From contig JAQYBD010000091.1 of assembly GCA_029338835.1 (NCBI GenBank), positions 1 through 64,000 of the forward strand: a DNA stretch of 64,000 bases, read 5' to 3'. Made by a program: the position numbers and the translations under genes. Shown here in pieces: positions 15,950 to 24,298 of the stretch. The notes under the pieces are model-generated. The model saw only the letters and a list, made by a program, of their open reading frames with translations. It was not told the DNA's origin and ran no database searches. This DNA comes from Selenomonadaceae bacterium (GTDB lineage Bacteria; Bacillota; Negativicutes; Selenomonadales; Selenomonadaceae). Numbering within the stretch: the first letter of the stretch is position 1; every line of letters starts with the position of its first letter.

Positions 15950-17029
15950 ATGAATCCAGATCGTTTGGAGGCTTTGCGCGCTTTGCTCGCGCAGGAAGGC
16001 CTCGATGGCGTTGTCGTGACGAAATACGTCAATCTGCATTATTTCAGCGGTTTCCGCGGTGACGACACGACGCTGGTGGTCACGCGTGACCATGCCTTGC
16101 TGATCACGGATAACCGGTATACGGAGCAGGCAGCTCAGCAGGCCCCGCTCTATGAGATCGTCGAGCAGAAGGGCGGTCTCTTGAAGAAAACGGCGGAATG
16201 CATCGGGAAGCTCGGCTGCAGGCAGGTGGGCTTTGAGGGCAATGCCATGCTCTACAATGACCATGCGGCGCTTGCGGGCATGATGCCAGGCGTCGATTTT
16301 TCGAAAGCTTTGACACTCGATGCACTGCGGGCTGTCAAGGATGCGGAAGAAATCGGTTATATCCGCAAGGCCTGTGAGATCGCGGATGAAGCGTTTGCAG
16401 ATATCGTTGCGTTCATCCGTCCGGGCCGGACGGAAATCGAGGTCGCGGCGCGCCTCGAACAGGTCATGCGCGCTGCAGGCGCAGAAAAAACGTCGTTTGA
16501 TACCATCGTGGCTTCCGGTCTGCGCGGCAGCATGCCGCACGGCACGGCTACCGAGAAAGTCATTGAGGCAGGCGATTTCGTGACGATGGACTACGGTGCC
16601 AAGTACCAGGGCTATTGCTCCGATATCACGCGCACTGTCTGTGTGGGCAGAGCGACACCGCGTCAGCGCGAAGTCTATGAGGCGGTACTCGGCGCGCAGG
16701 AAATGGTCCTCGGCCTCATCGGCCCGCAGGCATCCTGCCAGGCCATCGATGCCGCATCACGTGAATACCTTGCGCGTTACGGCCTTGCCGAGTATTTCGG
16801 CCATGGCCTCGGTCACAGCCTGGGACTTGAGATCCATGAGTCACCGCGTCTCTCGCGCTCTTGTGCGCCCGGTGATGTGCTTGTCCCCGGCAATCTCATC
16901 ACGGACGAACCGGGTGTTTATCTGCCGGGCTGGGGAGGCCTGCGCATCGAGGATACGGTACTCGTGACGGAAACGGGCAGCGAGCGGCTCACGAAATCGG
17001 ATAAATCGTTGCGGGAACTCGGCTGCTGA
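15950..17029 (+). CDS. pepP: Xaa-Pro aminopeptidase (M24B)
   Basis: 359-residue 'pita-bread' dinuclear metallopeptidase that removes N-terminal residues before proline. The creatinase-like N-domain (about 1-125) is followed by the catalytic domain with all five metal ligands visible: Asp in VTMDYGAKY, Asp in CSDITRTV, His in FGHGLGHSLGLEIHE, Glu in ITDEPGVYLPG and Glu in RIEDTVLVTE. GGAGGG precedes ATG 15950. It is the usual gene upstream of efp, but efp has its own promoter. Confidence 0.95.
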   Translation: MNPDRLEALRALLAQEGLDGVVVTKYVNLHYFSGFRGDDTTLVVTRDHALLITDNRYTEQAAQQAPLYEIVEQKGGLLKKTAECIGKLGCRQVGFEGNAMLYNDHAALAGMMPGVDFSKALTLDALRAVKDAEEIGYIRKACEIADEAFADIVAFIRPGRTEIEVAARLEQVMRAAGAEKTSFDTIVASGLRGSMPHGTATEKVIEAGDFVTMDYGAKYQGYCSDITRTVCVGRATPRQREVYEAVLGAQEMVLGLIGPQASCQAIDAASREYLARYGLAEYFGHGLGHSLGLEIHESPRLSRSCAPGDVLVPGNLITDEPGVYLPGWGGLRIEDTVLVTETGSERLTKSDKSLRELGC

Positions 17030-17085
17030 TGATCCCCGGAGATGCTGCGGCATGCGGCCGCGGGCGCGGGCCGGCGGAAGAAAGC

Positions 17086-17114
17086 TTGACGGGATGCCGC
17101 AAGTTTATTATAAT
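17086..17114 (+). promoter_or_regulatory. Sigma-A promoter of efp
   Basis: TTGACG at 17086-17091, 17 bp, perfect TATAAT at 17109-17114. It gives a leader of about 60 nt. Confidence 0.85.
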
Positions 17115-17182
17115 AAAAACGTTATGATATGTTTATGTTGTATCATGCAAATTGACCATGATATTTTGGAGGGCGTTAGTGA

Positions 17183-17740
17183 ATGATTAATAGTACGGAT
17201 TTTCGCACGGGCTTGACGATTGAGATTGATGGCGGTGTCTGGCAGATTGTTGATTTCCAGCATGTAAAGCCGGGCAAGGGCGCAGCTTTCGTTCGCACGA
17301 AGATCAAGAACGTTGAGACGGGTGCAGTGGTAGAGCGTACCTTCAACCCGAACGAAAAAATGCCGGCTGCTCATCTGGAGACGCGCAATATGCAGTATCT
17401 CTATGAAGCAGATGGCATGTATACGTTCATGGATATGGAGACGTATGAGCAGACGGAACTCAACAAGGACCAGCTTGGTGATGCACTGAACTACCTCATG
17501 GAAAACATGGAGGTCTCGCTGCAGACGTTCAAGGGCCGCATCATCGGCATCCAGCTGCCGAACTCCGTCAACCTCAAGGTCATCGAATGCGAGCCGAGCG
17601 TCAAGGGCAACACGGCTACGGGCGCCACGAAGATGGCAAAAGTTGAAACGGGCTACGAAGTACGCGTGCCGCTTTTCGTCAACGAGGGCGATACGCTCCG
17701 CATCGATACCCGCACGGGCAACTACATCGAGCGCGCATAA
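17183..17740 (+). CDS. efp: Elongation factor P
   Basis: 185 residues in three beta-barrel domains (about 1-64, 65-128, 129-185). EF-P binds the ribosome and relieves stalling at polyproline. The modified tip is Lys32 in HVKPGKGAAF, the same residue that is modified in Bacillus-type EF-P. VIECEPSVKGNTATGATK and the C-terminal GDTLRIDTRTGNYIERA are family signatures. No epmA/epmB-like gene is nearby. It has its own promoter and terminator, so it is probably transcribed alone. Confidence 0.97.
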   Translation: MINSTDFRTGLTIEIDGGVWQIVDFQHVKPGKGAAFVRTKIKNVETGAVVERTFNPNEKMPAAHLETRNMQYLYEADGMYTFMDMETYEQTELNKDQLGDALNYLMENMEVSLQTFKGRIIGIQLPNSVNLKVIECEPSVKGNTATGATKMAKVETGYEVRVPLFVNEGDTLRIDTRTGNYIERA

Positions 17741-17754
17741 AAAACGCTTTTTCA

Positions 17755-17805
17755 GCAGCTGTCATACCATCTCGCTGGTATGGCAGCTGTATTTCTTTCA
17801 TTTTT
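17755..17805 (+). terminator. Intrinsic terminator after efp
   Basis: GCAGCTGTCATACCA pairs with TGGTATGGCAGCTGT (one G-T), followed by the T-rich tract ATTTCTTTCATTTTT. Confidence 0.85.
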
Positions 17806-17938
17806 CTTTCGGTTTGGGCAGGAGAACGGTGTTTTTTAGCGAAATAATATAGTATAAATATGCAGTCGGTGCAGCAAGGAAACATCAAAGCTGCCTGCTG
17901 CAGGAGCATTGCTCGTTTCGTTTAAGGAGGCCTTTATC

Positions 17939-18340
17939 ATGGCAAATGAAAAAGAACTGTTGAAGAAAGATTCGGGTCTTGGTGCCATCCGCATCGCGGA
18001 TGAAGTGGTCAGCATCATCGCTGGCCTGGCTGCTACGGAAGTCGACGGGATTGCGGGCATGAGCGGCGGCATTGCCGGTGGCATCGCGGAGATGCTCGGC
18101 CGCAAGAATTTCGCCAAGGGCGTCAAGGTCGAAGTCGGCGAGAAGGAAGCGGCTGTCGACCTTTACATCATCGTCAAGTACGGTGTGCGCATCCCCGATG
18201 TGGCCCTGGCCGCTCAGGAAAATGTCAAGCAGGCCATCGAGACGATGACAGGCCTGTCGGTTGTCGAGGTCAATGTCCACGTACAGGGGGTCGGTTTCCC
18301 GGAGGAAGCGCCGAAGACGGAAGAGGTGCGTGTACGCTGA
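17939..18340 (+). CDS. Asp23/Gls24 family envelope stress response protein
   Basis: 133 residues. The Asp23 domain is visible as GAIRIADEVVSIIAGLAATEVDGIAGM, KGVKVEVGEKEAAVDLYIIVKYGVRIPDVA and the C-terminal VVEVNVHVQGVGF strand. Family members form a cytoplasmic layer tethered to the membrane by AmaP, encoded by the next gene. A glycine-rich MSGGIAGGIAEML segment sits in the middle. ATG 17939 follows TAAGGAGG. Together with amaP and the DUF2273 gene it forms the usual envelope-homeostasis operon. Confidence 0.93.
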   Translation: MANEKELLKKDSGLGAIRIADEVVSIIAGLAATEVDGIAGMSGGIAGGIAEMLGRKNFAKGVKVEVGEKEAAVDLYIIVKYGVRIPDVALAAQENVKQAIETMTGLSVVEVNVHVQGVGFPEEAPKTEEVRVR

Positions 18341-18360
18341 GTTGAAGCGAGGCGGATACC

Positions 18361-18942
18361 ATGGGGATCATTAACCGTATATTGCTGTTTTTTTTCAGCC
18401 TGTCTGTTGCGGCGTTGTCGCTTGTCGTGCTGGCGGCCTGCCTCGGCGTGCTGCCGGAGTCCGTCTGGCTCAATGAGCTGCAGTATGCACTCACGCGTCC
18501 GGAGACAATCGCAGGCGCTGTTGTCGTCTTCCTCATCGCTTTCCAGCTGTTCTGCTGCTCGTTCCGCCGGACGCGTCCCGCGGAGCATGCAACGGGGGAA
18601 TACCTCGTGCTGCAGAATGAGGCGGGGGCTGTGCGCGTGGCGCTTGACGCCGTGCGCTCGCTCGTCGAGCAGACTGCGACGGGCCTGCCTGGCATCCGGC
18701 TGGCTAGGGCCAAGGTATATCGCGTACACAGCGGCCGCGGCGCAGAGGCGGCGGATCAGCTCAAGCTCGTGCTTGACCTCTCGATCGGCCGCGGGCTCAA
18801 CGTCAATGAGGTGTCGGCGTCTGCCGCGAAGGAGATCCGCGAGGAACTCCAAGAAGTCATGGGACTCTCGGATGTCGCACTCGATTTGCGCATCACGAGC
18901 CTTTCCGATGCGGCTCTGCCATCGAAACGCCGCGTCGTCTGA
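18361..18942 (+). CDS. amaP: Alkaline shock response membrane anchor protein AmaP
   Basis: 193 residues. Two hydrophobic helices (about 6-28 and 50-68) form a hairpin. A cytoplasmic domain resembling Asp23 follows (TGEYLVLQNEAGAVRVALDA, then VYRVHSGRG and an amphipathic C-terminus). AmaP anchors Asp23 multimers to the inner face of the membrane. It starts 20 bp after the Asp23-family gene, and the DUF2273 membrane protein follows 15 bp later. Confidence 0.9.
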   Translation: MGIINRILLFFFSLSVAALSLVVLAACLGVLPESVWLNELQYALTRPETIAGAVVVFLIAFQLFCCSFRRTRPAEHATGEYLVLQNEAGAVRVALDAVRSLVEQTATGLPGIRLARAKVYRVHSGRGAEAADQLKLVLDLSIGRGLNVNEVSASAAKEIREELQEVMGLSDVALDLRITSLSDAALPSKRRVV

Positions 18943-18957
18943 GGTGGTGGACAGAAG

Positions 18958-19197
18958 ATGAAAGAAGAAATCAAGAACTATTTGGAACAGATCTGGCAGG
19001 AAAGCCCGTATCGTGTCATCGGGCTCTTTGCAGGACTCTTTATCGGCCTGGCCATCCTGATCTTTGGCTTCTGGCGCACCCTCTTTGTCCTGTTCTGCGG
19101 CAGTGTCGGCCTTTTCATCGGCACACGGCTCGACGAGGGGGATACTATTTTCTCGCTGTTGGAACGGATCCTGCCCGAACGGTTCAACAAAATCTAA
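18958..19197 (+). CDS. DUF2273 small membrane protein
   Basis: 79 residues with two closely spaced membrane helices (YRVIGLFAGLFIGLAILIFG and TLFVLFCGSVGLFIGTRLDE) and charged termini. DUF2273 proteins are conserved companions of Asp23/AmaP. They probably join the same membrane complex, but no biochemical function is established. An 18-nt perfect hairpin (GTACGCG/CGCGTAC, 19276-19293) without a T-run lies between this gene and nusB. Confidence 0.88.
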   Translation: MKEEIKNYLEQIWQESPYRVIGLFAGLFIGLAILIFGFWRTLFVLFCGSVGLFIGTRLDEGDTIFSLLERILPERFNKI

Positions 19198-19322
19198 ACA
19201 TCTCCCGCTTCCTGGAGCAGGAGAAAGGCCCGTATCGTGTGAGCGGGGCGGAGTAAGGAACAATCATTTTGCTGAGTACGCGCCGTCGCGTACAGGAAGG
19301 TTTAAGGTAAGGAAGGTTATTC

Positions 19323-19754
19323 ATGAGTCGTAGACAAGCAAGAGAGGCGGCCCTTCAGGCGCTGTTTCAGTTAGATTTGAACCACGGAGATGAGGCGGAT
19401 CAGGAAGAGATGTATGAATCTCTGGCCATCGATACAGCCCTTGCAGAGGGGGAGGCCATGAATGCTCATGACCGTGCTTTTGTCAAGGCGCTCGTCCATG
19501 GGACCCGCCAGCACCTTGCCGAGATCGACGCAGAGATTGCCCATGCCTCCCGGGAATGGAAAGTGGAACGCATGGCAGTGGTCGACCGCAACCTCACGCG
19601 CATGGCGACGTATGAGATGCAGTTCGCCCCCGAGAAGCTCACGCCGAATATTGCCATCAACGAGGCTGTGGAACTGGCGAAAAAGTATGGTACGGATGAG
19701 TCCAGCCGCTACGTCAATGGCATCCTTGGCGCAATCATGAAGAATGTGCAGTGA
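19323..19754 (+). CDS. nusB: Transcription antitermination factor NusB
   Basis: 143-residue all-helical NusB, which binds boxA RNA with NusE (S10) to antiterminate rRNA transcription. The N-terminal RRQAREAALQALFQLDLN and the C-terminal TPNIAINEAVELAKKYGTDE and RYVNGILGAI signatures are complete. In many Firmicutes nusB leads into folD-xseA. Here folD is absent and a terminator (19766-19791) separates nusB from xseA, so read-through or an unseen promoter must drive xseA. Confidence 0.95.
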   Translation: MSRRQAREAALQALFQLDLNHGDEADQEEMYESLAIDTALAEGEAMNAHDRAFVKALVHGTRQHLAEIDAEIAHASREWKVERMAVVDRNLTRMATYEMQFAPEKLTPNIAINEAVELAKKYGTDESSRYVNGILGAIMKNVQ

Positions 19755-19765
19755 TACATGACGGA

Positions 19766-19791
19766 AGCCAGACTTGAGTCTGGCTTTTTTC
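19766..19791 (+). terminator. Intrinsic terminator between nusB and xseA
   Basis: AGCCAGAC/GTCTGGCT, 8-bp stem with a TTGA loop, followed by a run of Ts. It starts 12 nt after the nusB stop codon. Confidence 0.8.
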
Positions 19792-19832
19792 TTGTCGGAA
19801 TGACCGGCTGGCCTGGAGGTGATCGAGTGGTC

Positions 19833-21158
19833 ATGATGGAACATGTGGAACATATTCATAGTGTCAGCGATGTGACGCGCTACATCAAGATGATGTTTGC
19901 ACGGGAAACGCTGTTCTCGCATCTGCAGGTGCGTGGCGAACTCTCGAATTTCAAGCGGTACGCTTCAGGGCATTGTTACTTCACGCTCAAGGATGCATCC
20001 TCCTGCCTCAAATGCGTGATGTTCCGTAGCAGGGCGCAGGGCTTGCGTTTTGAGCCGCAGAATGGCATGCAGGTCATCCTGGGCGGCAGTATCGCCGTGT
20101 ATGAACGCGATGGCGTCTATCAGTTCTATGCAGACCGCATGGTGCCGGATGGCGTAGGCGAGCTGGCACTGGCCTTGGAACAGCGGAAGGCGCGCCTGAC
20201 GGCGGAAGGGCTTTTCGATGAGGATCACAAGCAGCCTCTGCCGCGCTTCCCGAAGACCATCGGCATCGTGACTTCTCTGTCAGGTGCCGTGCTGCGCGAT
20301 ATCTATCGCGTCTCGAAACGCCGCTGGCCGTCGGTGCAGCTCGTATTGAAGCCCGTGCTGGTACAAGGGGAGGAGGCTGCGGCTCAGATTGCCGGAGCCA
20401 TCCGTTTTTTCAATGAACGGTATCCCGTCGATGTCCTCATCGTAGGGCGCGGCGGCGGCTCGATGGAAGACCTCTGGGCCTTTAATGAAGAAGTCGTCGT
20501 GCGTGCCATTTATGCATCGAAGATCCCTGTGATTTCGGCCGTCGGCCATGAAACGGATTTCACTCTGGCGGATTTTGCCAGCGACCAGCGCGCGGCAACG
20601 CCTTCGCAGGCCGCAGAACTGGCCGTGCCGGATCGCTTGGAACTCAAGCGTTATGTCATGAGCCTGGCCGCACGGCTGCGTGAGCAGTCCAGGCGCCAGT
20701 GCGATGCCAAGCGCCTGCGCCTCAATGCCTGCCTCAGGAGTACGGCTCTTGAGAAGCCGCAGCTCTTGCTGGCCGGCCGTTCGCAGCGGCTTGACCGTGC
20801 CGTACAGGCCTTGCAGCACACGATGAAGCAGGAACTCACGCTGCGCCGTCACCGTCTGTCGCTTGCCTGTGAGAAGCTCGACATGCTGAACCCCCTGCAG
20901 GTCCTTTACCGCGGGTACGGCATCATCGAGAAGCGCGGCAGGATCGTGACGAGCGTGCAGGATGCGAAGGTCGGCGAGCGCGTCCAGATTGTCCTGAAGG
21001 ATGGCCGGGTAGCAGCCCGCATCGAGGATCTTGATGAATCTGGGGAAAACGCTCCCCGCCGCGCGCGGACGAGCCGGAAACGGCAGCAGGAGCAGAACAG
21101 TCAGCTTGGTCAGGAAAGGAAGATGGAAGATGCCCAGAAAGAAGGAACTCTCTTTTGA
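19833..21158 (+). CDS. xseA: Exodeoxyribonuclease VII large subunit
   Basis: 441 residues. The N-terminal OB-fold domain (VTRYIKMMFARETLFSHLQV, ELSNFKRYASGHCYFTLKD) is followed by the catalytic core with GIVTSLSGAVLRDI, DVLIVGRGGGSMEDLWAFN and SAVGHETDFTLADFASDQRA. A coiled-coil arm and a C-terminal strand (RGYGIIEKRGRIVTSV) end it. Exo VII degrades single-stranded DNA to oligonucleotides. ATG 19833 follows GGAGGTGAT; an earlier in-frame ATG at 19758 is rejected because the terminator lies inside that extension. It overlaps xseB by 29 bp. Confidence 0.96.
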   Translation: MMEHVEHIHSVSDVTRYIKMMFARETLFSHLQVRGELSNFKRYASGHCYFTLKDASSCLKCVMFRSRAQGLRFEPQNGMQVILGGSIAVYERDGVYQFYADRMVPDGVGELALALEQRKARLTAEGLFDEDHKQPLPRFPKTIGIVTSLSGAVLRDIYRVSKRRWPSVQLVLKPVLVQGEEAAAQIAGAIRFFNERYPVDVLIVGRGGGSMEDLWAFNEEVVVRAIYASKIPVISAVGHETDFTLADFASDQRAATPSQAAELAVPDRLELKRYVMSLAARLREQSRRQCDAKRLRLNACLRSTALEKPQLLLAGRSQRLDRAVQALQHTMKQELTLRRHRLSLACEKLDMLNPLQVLYRGYGIIEKRGRIVTSVQDAKVGERVQIVLKDGRVAARIEDLDESGENAPRRARTSRKRQQEQNSQLGQERKMEDAQKEGTLF

Positions 21159-21369
21159 AGAATCCCTGGAGAAACTGGAGGAGATCGTCAAGACCATGGA
21201 GGAGGGCAGCCTGAGCCTCAAGGACCTCATGACGAATTATTCGGAAGGAGTCCAGCTGGCCAAGAATTGCCTGACTTCGCTTGACCGTGCGGAAAAGACC
21301 ATGGATCTCCTCGTCAAGGAGGAGAAGGGCACGGTCAAGGAAGAGCATTTGGATATAGAGGGAGAATAA
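21130..21369 (+). CDS. xseB: Exodeoxyribonuclease VII small subunit
   Basis: 79 residues, normal for XseB, several copies of which coat the coiled-coil arm of XseA. The core LSFEESLEKLEEIVKTMEEG then LSLKDLMTNYSEGVQLAKNC is intact. The start at 21130 is inside the end of xseA (29-bp overlap) behind a purine-rich AGGAAAG site, so translation is coupled. ispA follows 6 bp later. Confidence 0.95.
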   Translation: MPRKKELSFEESLEKLEEIVKTMEEGSLSLKDLMTNYSEGVQLAKNCLTSLDRAEKTMDLLVKEEKGTVKEEHLDIEGE

Positions 21370-21375
21370 GGTAGT

Positions 21376-22254
21376 ATGTTCAAGGAACTTTGGCAGGAAA
21401 GACAGCAGCTGGTGGAACGCCAGCTGGGAAAAGAACTCGATGCACAGCAGCCGCTCAACAAGACGCTGCATGATGCCATGCAATACAGCCTGATGGCCGG
21501 CGGCAAGCGCCTGCGGCCCATCCTTTTGATGGCGGCAGCCGATGCCGTGGGAGCAGATGGTACGAAATTCCTGACGACGGCCTGTGCCATCGAGATGATC
21601 CATACATATTCCCTGATCCATGATGATCTGCCGGCCATGGACAACGATGATTACCGCCGCGGCAAGCTGACGAACCACAAAGTCTATGGCGACGGCATGG
21701 CAGTACTTGCCGGCGATGCACTCTTGACGCTGGCCTTTGAGGTCATGCTGCGCCAGGCAGAGGTGCCTGCTGAGACACGCTTGTCTGTCGTGCGCGAGAT
21801 GAGCATGGCTGCCGGCATGAATGGCATGGTTGGCGGCCAGGCCATTGACCTGGAATCTGAGGGACATCGCATCGATATGGATACCCTGCGCAGCATGCAT
21901 ATGGGCAAGACAGGTGCGCTGTTCCATGCGGCCATCCGCAGCGGCGCCATCCTGGCCGGTGCCGGGGAAAAAGAACTTTCTGCACTGACGACGTATGCTG
22001 ATAAATTTGGCCTGGCCTTCCAGATCACGGACGATATCCTGGATGTAACGGGCGATGAGCAGGAAATCGGCAAACCAGTCGGCAGCGATCTGCGCAATCA
22101 TAAATCGACGTATGTCACGTTGACTTCGCTTTCGGAAGCGCAGCAGCTGGCGACCGAAACCGTGCAGGCAGCGGAAGCAGCCCTGCAGCCCTTTGGCGAA
22201 CGGGCTGCATTCCTCAGGGATCTTGTCCGCTACTTGCTCGCACGCAAGAATTAA
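21376..22254 (+). CDS. ispA: Polyprenyl (farnesyl/geranylgeranyl) diphosphate synthase
   Basis: 292-residue all-helical prenyltransferase. The first aspartate-rich motif DDLPAMDNDD is at about 84-93 and the second, DDILD, at about 220-224. GGKRLRP and the conserved KTG and GQ motifs are also present. It condenses IPP with allylic diphosphates to supply undecaprenyl and quinone side chains. Chain length cannot be assigned firmly. It sits directly before dxs in the conserved xseAB-ispA-dxs-tlyA order. Confidence 0.94.
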   Translation: MFKELWQERQQLVERQLGKELDAQQPLNKTLHDAMQYSLMAGGKRLRPILLMAAADAVGADGTKFLTTACAIEMIHTYSLIHDDLPAMDNDDYRRGKLTNHKVYGDGMAVLAGDALLTLAFEVMLRQAEVPAETRLSVVREMSMAAGMNGMVGGQAIDLESEGHRIDMDTLRSMHMGKTGALFHAAIRSGAILAGAGEKELSALTTYADKFGLAFQITDDILDVTGDEQEIGKPVGSDLRNHKSTYVTLTSLSEAQQLATETVQAAEAALQPFGERAAFLRDLVRYLLARKN

Positions 22255-22278
22255 GTAGGAAGAAGGGGAAGTGTTTCC

Positions 22279-24237
22279 ATGCAAGCATTGCTCGATCGAA
22301 TCAATAACCCGGAAGATGTCAAGCGGCTTTCCGTCCAGGAACTCGAACGCCTGGCCGGTGAGATCCGCCGCTTGATCATCGATACCGTCGCGCAGAACGG
22401 CGGTCATCTGGCACCGAATCTCGGCACGGTAGAGTTGACACTCGCCCTTTACAGCGTTTTTTCGTTTCCGGAAGATAAACTGGTATGGGATGTCGGTCAT
22501 CAATCCTACACCCATAAGATCCTGACGGGACGCAGGGACCGGTTTGGCACTCTGCGCAAGCAGGGCGGCATCACAGGCTTCCCCAACCGTTTTGAATCCC
22601 CTTATGATGCGTTCGGCGTCGGCCATGCGAGTACGTCCATCTCCGCAGCATTGGGCATAGCCATCGCGCGTGATGTCAAAGGCCGCCGGAATCAGGTCAT
22701 CGCCGTCATTGGCGACGGTGCCCTGACGGGCGGCGAGGCCTTCGAGGCGCTCAATCATGCAGGCGACCTTGGCACCAAACTCATCGTCATCCTCAACGAC
22801 AATGAGATGTCCATCGATGCCAATGTCGGAGCCATGAGTGAATATCTCTCGCGCATCCGCATCGCGCCGCAGTACAACCGTGCCAAGCGCGACATGGGCA
22901 ATCTCTTGATGCGTATCCCACATATCGGCGACAAAGTCTATAAGACGGCCAGCCACCTCAAAGACGGGGTGCGCTCGGTGTTCGTGCCCGGCAGCCTGTT
23001 CGAAGACATGGGCTTCCATTACATCGGACCCATTGACGGACATAATATCCGCCTCATGGAAGAAGTCCTGTCCAGGGCTCGTGACATGACGGGGCCGGTA
23101 CTCATCCATATCCACACGGTCAAGGGCAAAGGCTATCTGCCGGCTGAGCAGGCACCGGAGAAGTTCCACGGCGTCGGCTGCTTTGATGCGCAGACGGGCA
23201 AGCCGGCCAAGAAAGCGCCCGCAGCACCTTCGTACACTTCGGTCTTCAGCGATGCGCTCATCGCCCTGGCAAAGCGGGATCCTGATGTGCTGGCCATCAC
23301 AGCGGCCATGCCGTCCGGTACCGGACTCAAGGCTTTTGGCAAGGTATACCCCAAACGCTTTTTCGATGTGGGGATCGCGGAAGAACATGCGATGACGATG
23401 GCGGCCGGCATGGCTGCAGCCGGCATGCACCCTGTTATCGCACTCTATTCGACATTTGCTCAGCGCGCCTATGACCAGATGATCCATGACGTTTGCCTGC
23501 AGGATCTGCCCGTGACCATCTGCCTGGACCGTGCGGGCCTGGTCGGTGAGGATGGCCCGACGCATCATGGCGTTTTTGACCTCTCGTATCTGCGGCAGAT
23601 CCCGAATATGCATGTGCTGGTGCCGAAGGACGAGGAGGAACTGCGGCACATGCTGGCGACAGCCCTTGCCATCAAGGGGCCGTCGGCCATCCGCTATCCA
23701 CGCGGAGCCGGGCGCGGCGTGACGCTCACCGATGATTTTTCCATCCTGCCGCTTGGCAAGGCGGAAGTCCTGCACGAGTCAGGCGAGATCGCACTGCTCG
23801 CAGTCGGCACGATGGTCGAGCATGCCGAGCAGGCAGCGAAACTCCTGGCCGGGCAGGGCATAGAAGCGGCCGTGGTCAACATGCGTTTTGTCAAGCCGCT
23901 CGATGAAGAACTCATCCTGCGTTATGCAGCGGAAAAGAAGCTGCTGGTGACGCTGGAGGAAAATGTCCTGGCCGGCGGCTTTGGTTCGGCAGTGGCGGAA
24001 TGCCTGGCCGATCATGGCGTCCAAGTACCGCTTCTGCGCTTCGGCATCCCGGACCGCTTCATCGAGCAGGGAACCCGCCAGGAACTCCTGTCCCTCTGCC
24101 GCCTGCAGCCACAGCAGCTGGCAGCTGCCATCCTGATGGCTCTTGGCAGGGACTGCGAGACCGAGCATCCTGCCGAGCCGTCAGGAACGGATGGCAAGGT
24201 GAGAAAGGAGACGCCCGGAGCCGGGCCACAGGCATAA
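22279..24237 (+). CDS. dxs: 1-deoxy-D-xylulose-5-phosphate synthase
   Basis: 652-residue thiamine-diphosphate enzyme that makes DXP from pyruvate and glyceraldehyde 3-phosphate, the first step of the MEP isoprenoid pathway and a branch to thiamine. VWDVGHQSYTHKILTGR is at about 72-88. The ThDP/Mg motif GDGALTGGEAFEALNHAG ... NDNEMS follows. The transketolase central domain has DVGIAEEHAMTMAAGMA with the catalytic Glu, and a C-terminal domain closes the protein. The C-terminal tail past about 620 is low-complexity and longer than usual. Confidence 0.97.
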   Translation: MQALLDRINNPEDVKRLSVQELERLAGEIRRLIIDTVAQNGGHLAPNLGTVELTLALYSVFSFPEDKLVWDVGHQSYTHKILTGRRDRFGTLRKQGGITGFPNRFESPYDAFGVGHASTSISAALGIAIARDVKGRRNQVIAVIGDGALTGGEAFEALNHAGDLGTKLIVILNDNEMSIDANVGAMSEYLSRIRIAPQYNRAKRDMGNLLMRIPHIGDKVYKTASHLKDGVRSVFVPGSLFEDMGFHYIGPIDGHNIRLMEEVLSRARDMTGPVLIHIHTVKGKGYLPAEQAPEKFHGVGCFDAQTGKPAKKAPAAPSYTSVFSDALIALAKRDPDVLAITAAMPSGTGLKAFGKVYPKRFFDVGIAEEHAMTMAAGMAAAGMHPVIALYSTFAQRAYDQMIHDVCLQDLPVTICLDRAGLVGEDGPTHHGVFDLSYLRQIPNMHVLVPKDEEELRHMLATALAIKGPSAIRYPRGAGRGVTLTDDFSILPLGKAEVLHESGEIALLAVGTMVEHAEQAAKLLAGQGIEAAVVNMRFVKPLDEELILRYAAEKKLLVTLEENVLAGGFGSAVAECLADHGVQVPLLRFGIPDRFIEQGTRQELLSLCRLQPQQLAAAILMALGRDCETEHPAEPSGTDGKVRKETPGAGPQA

Positions 24238-24298
24238 AAACATAACAAACGTAACATCCATGAGAACAGTAAGAGAAGAATAGAAGGTTTGGGGACGA

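Noticed and set aside
20923-23775. 950-codon open frame on the minus strand
   Set aside because: It runs antisense through xseA, xseB, ispA and dxs, whose motifs and ribosome sites are clear. In GC-rich DNA with strong third-position bias, long antisense frames arise by chance.
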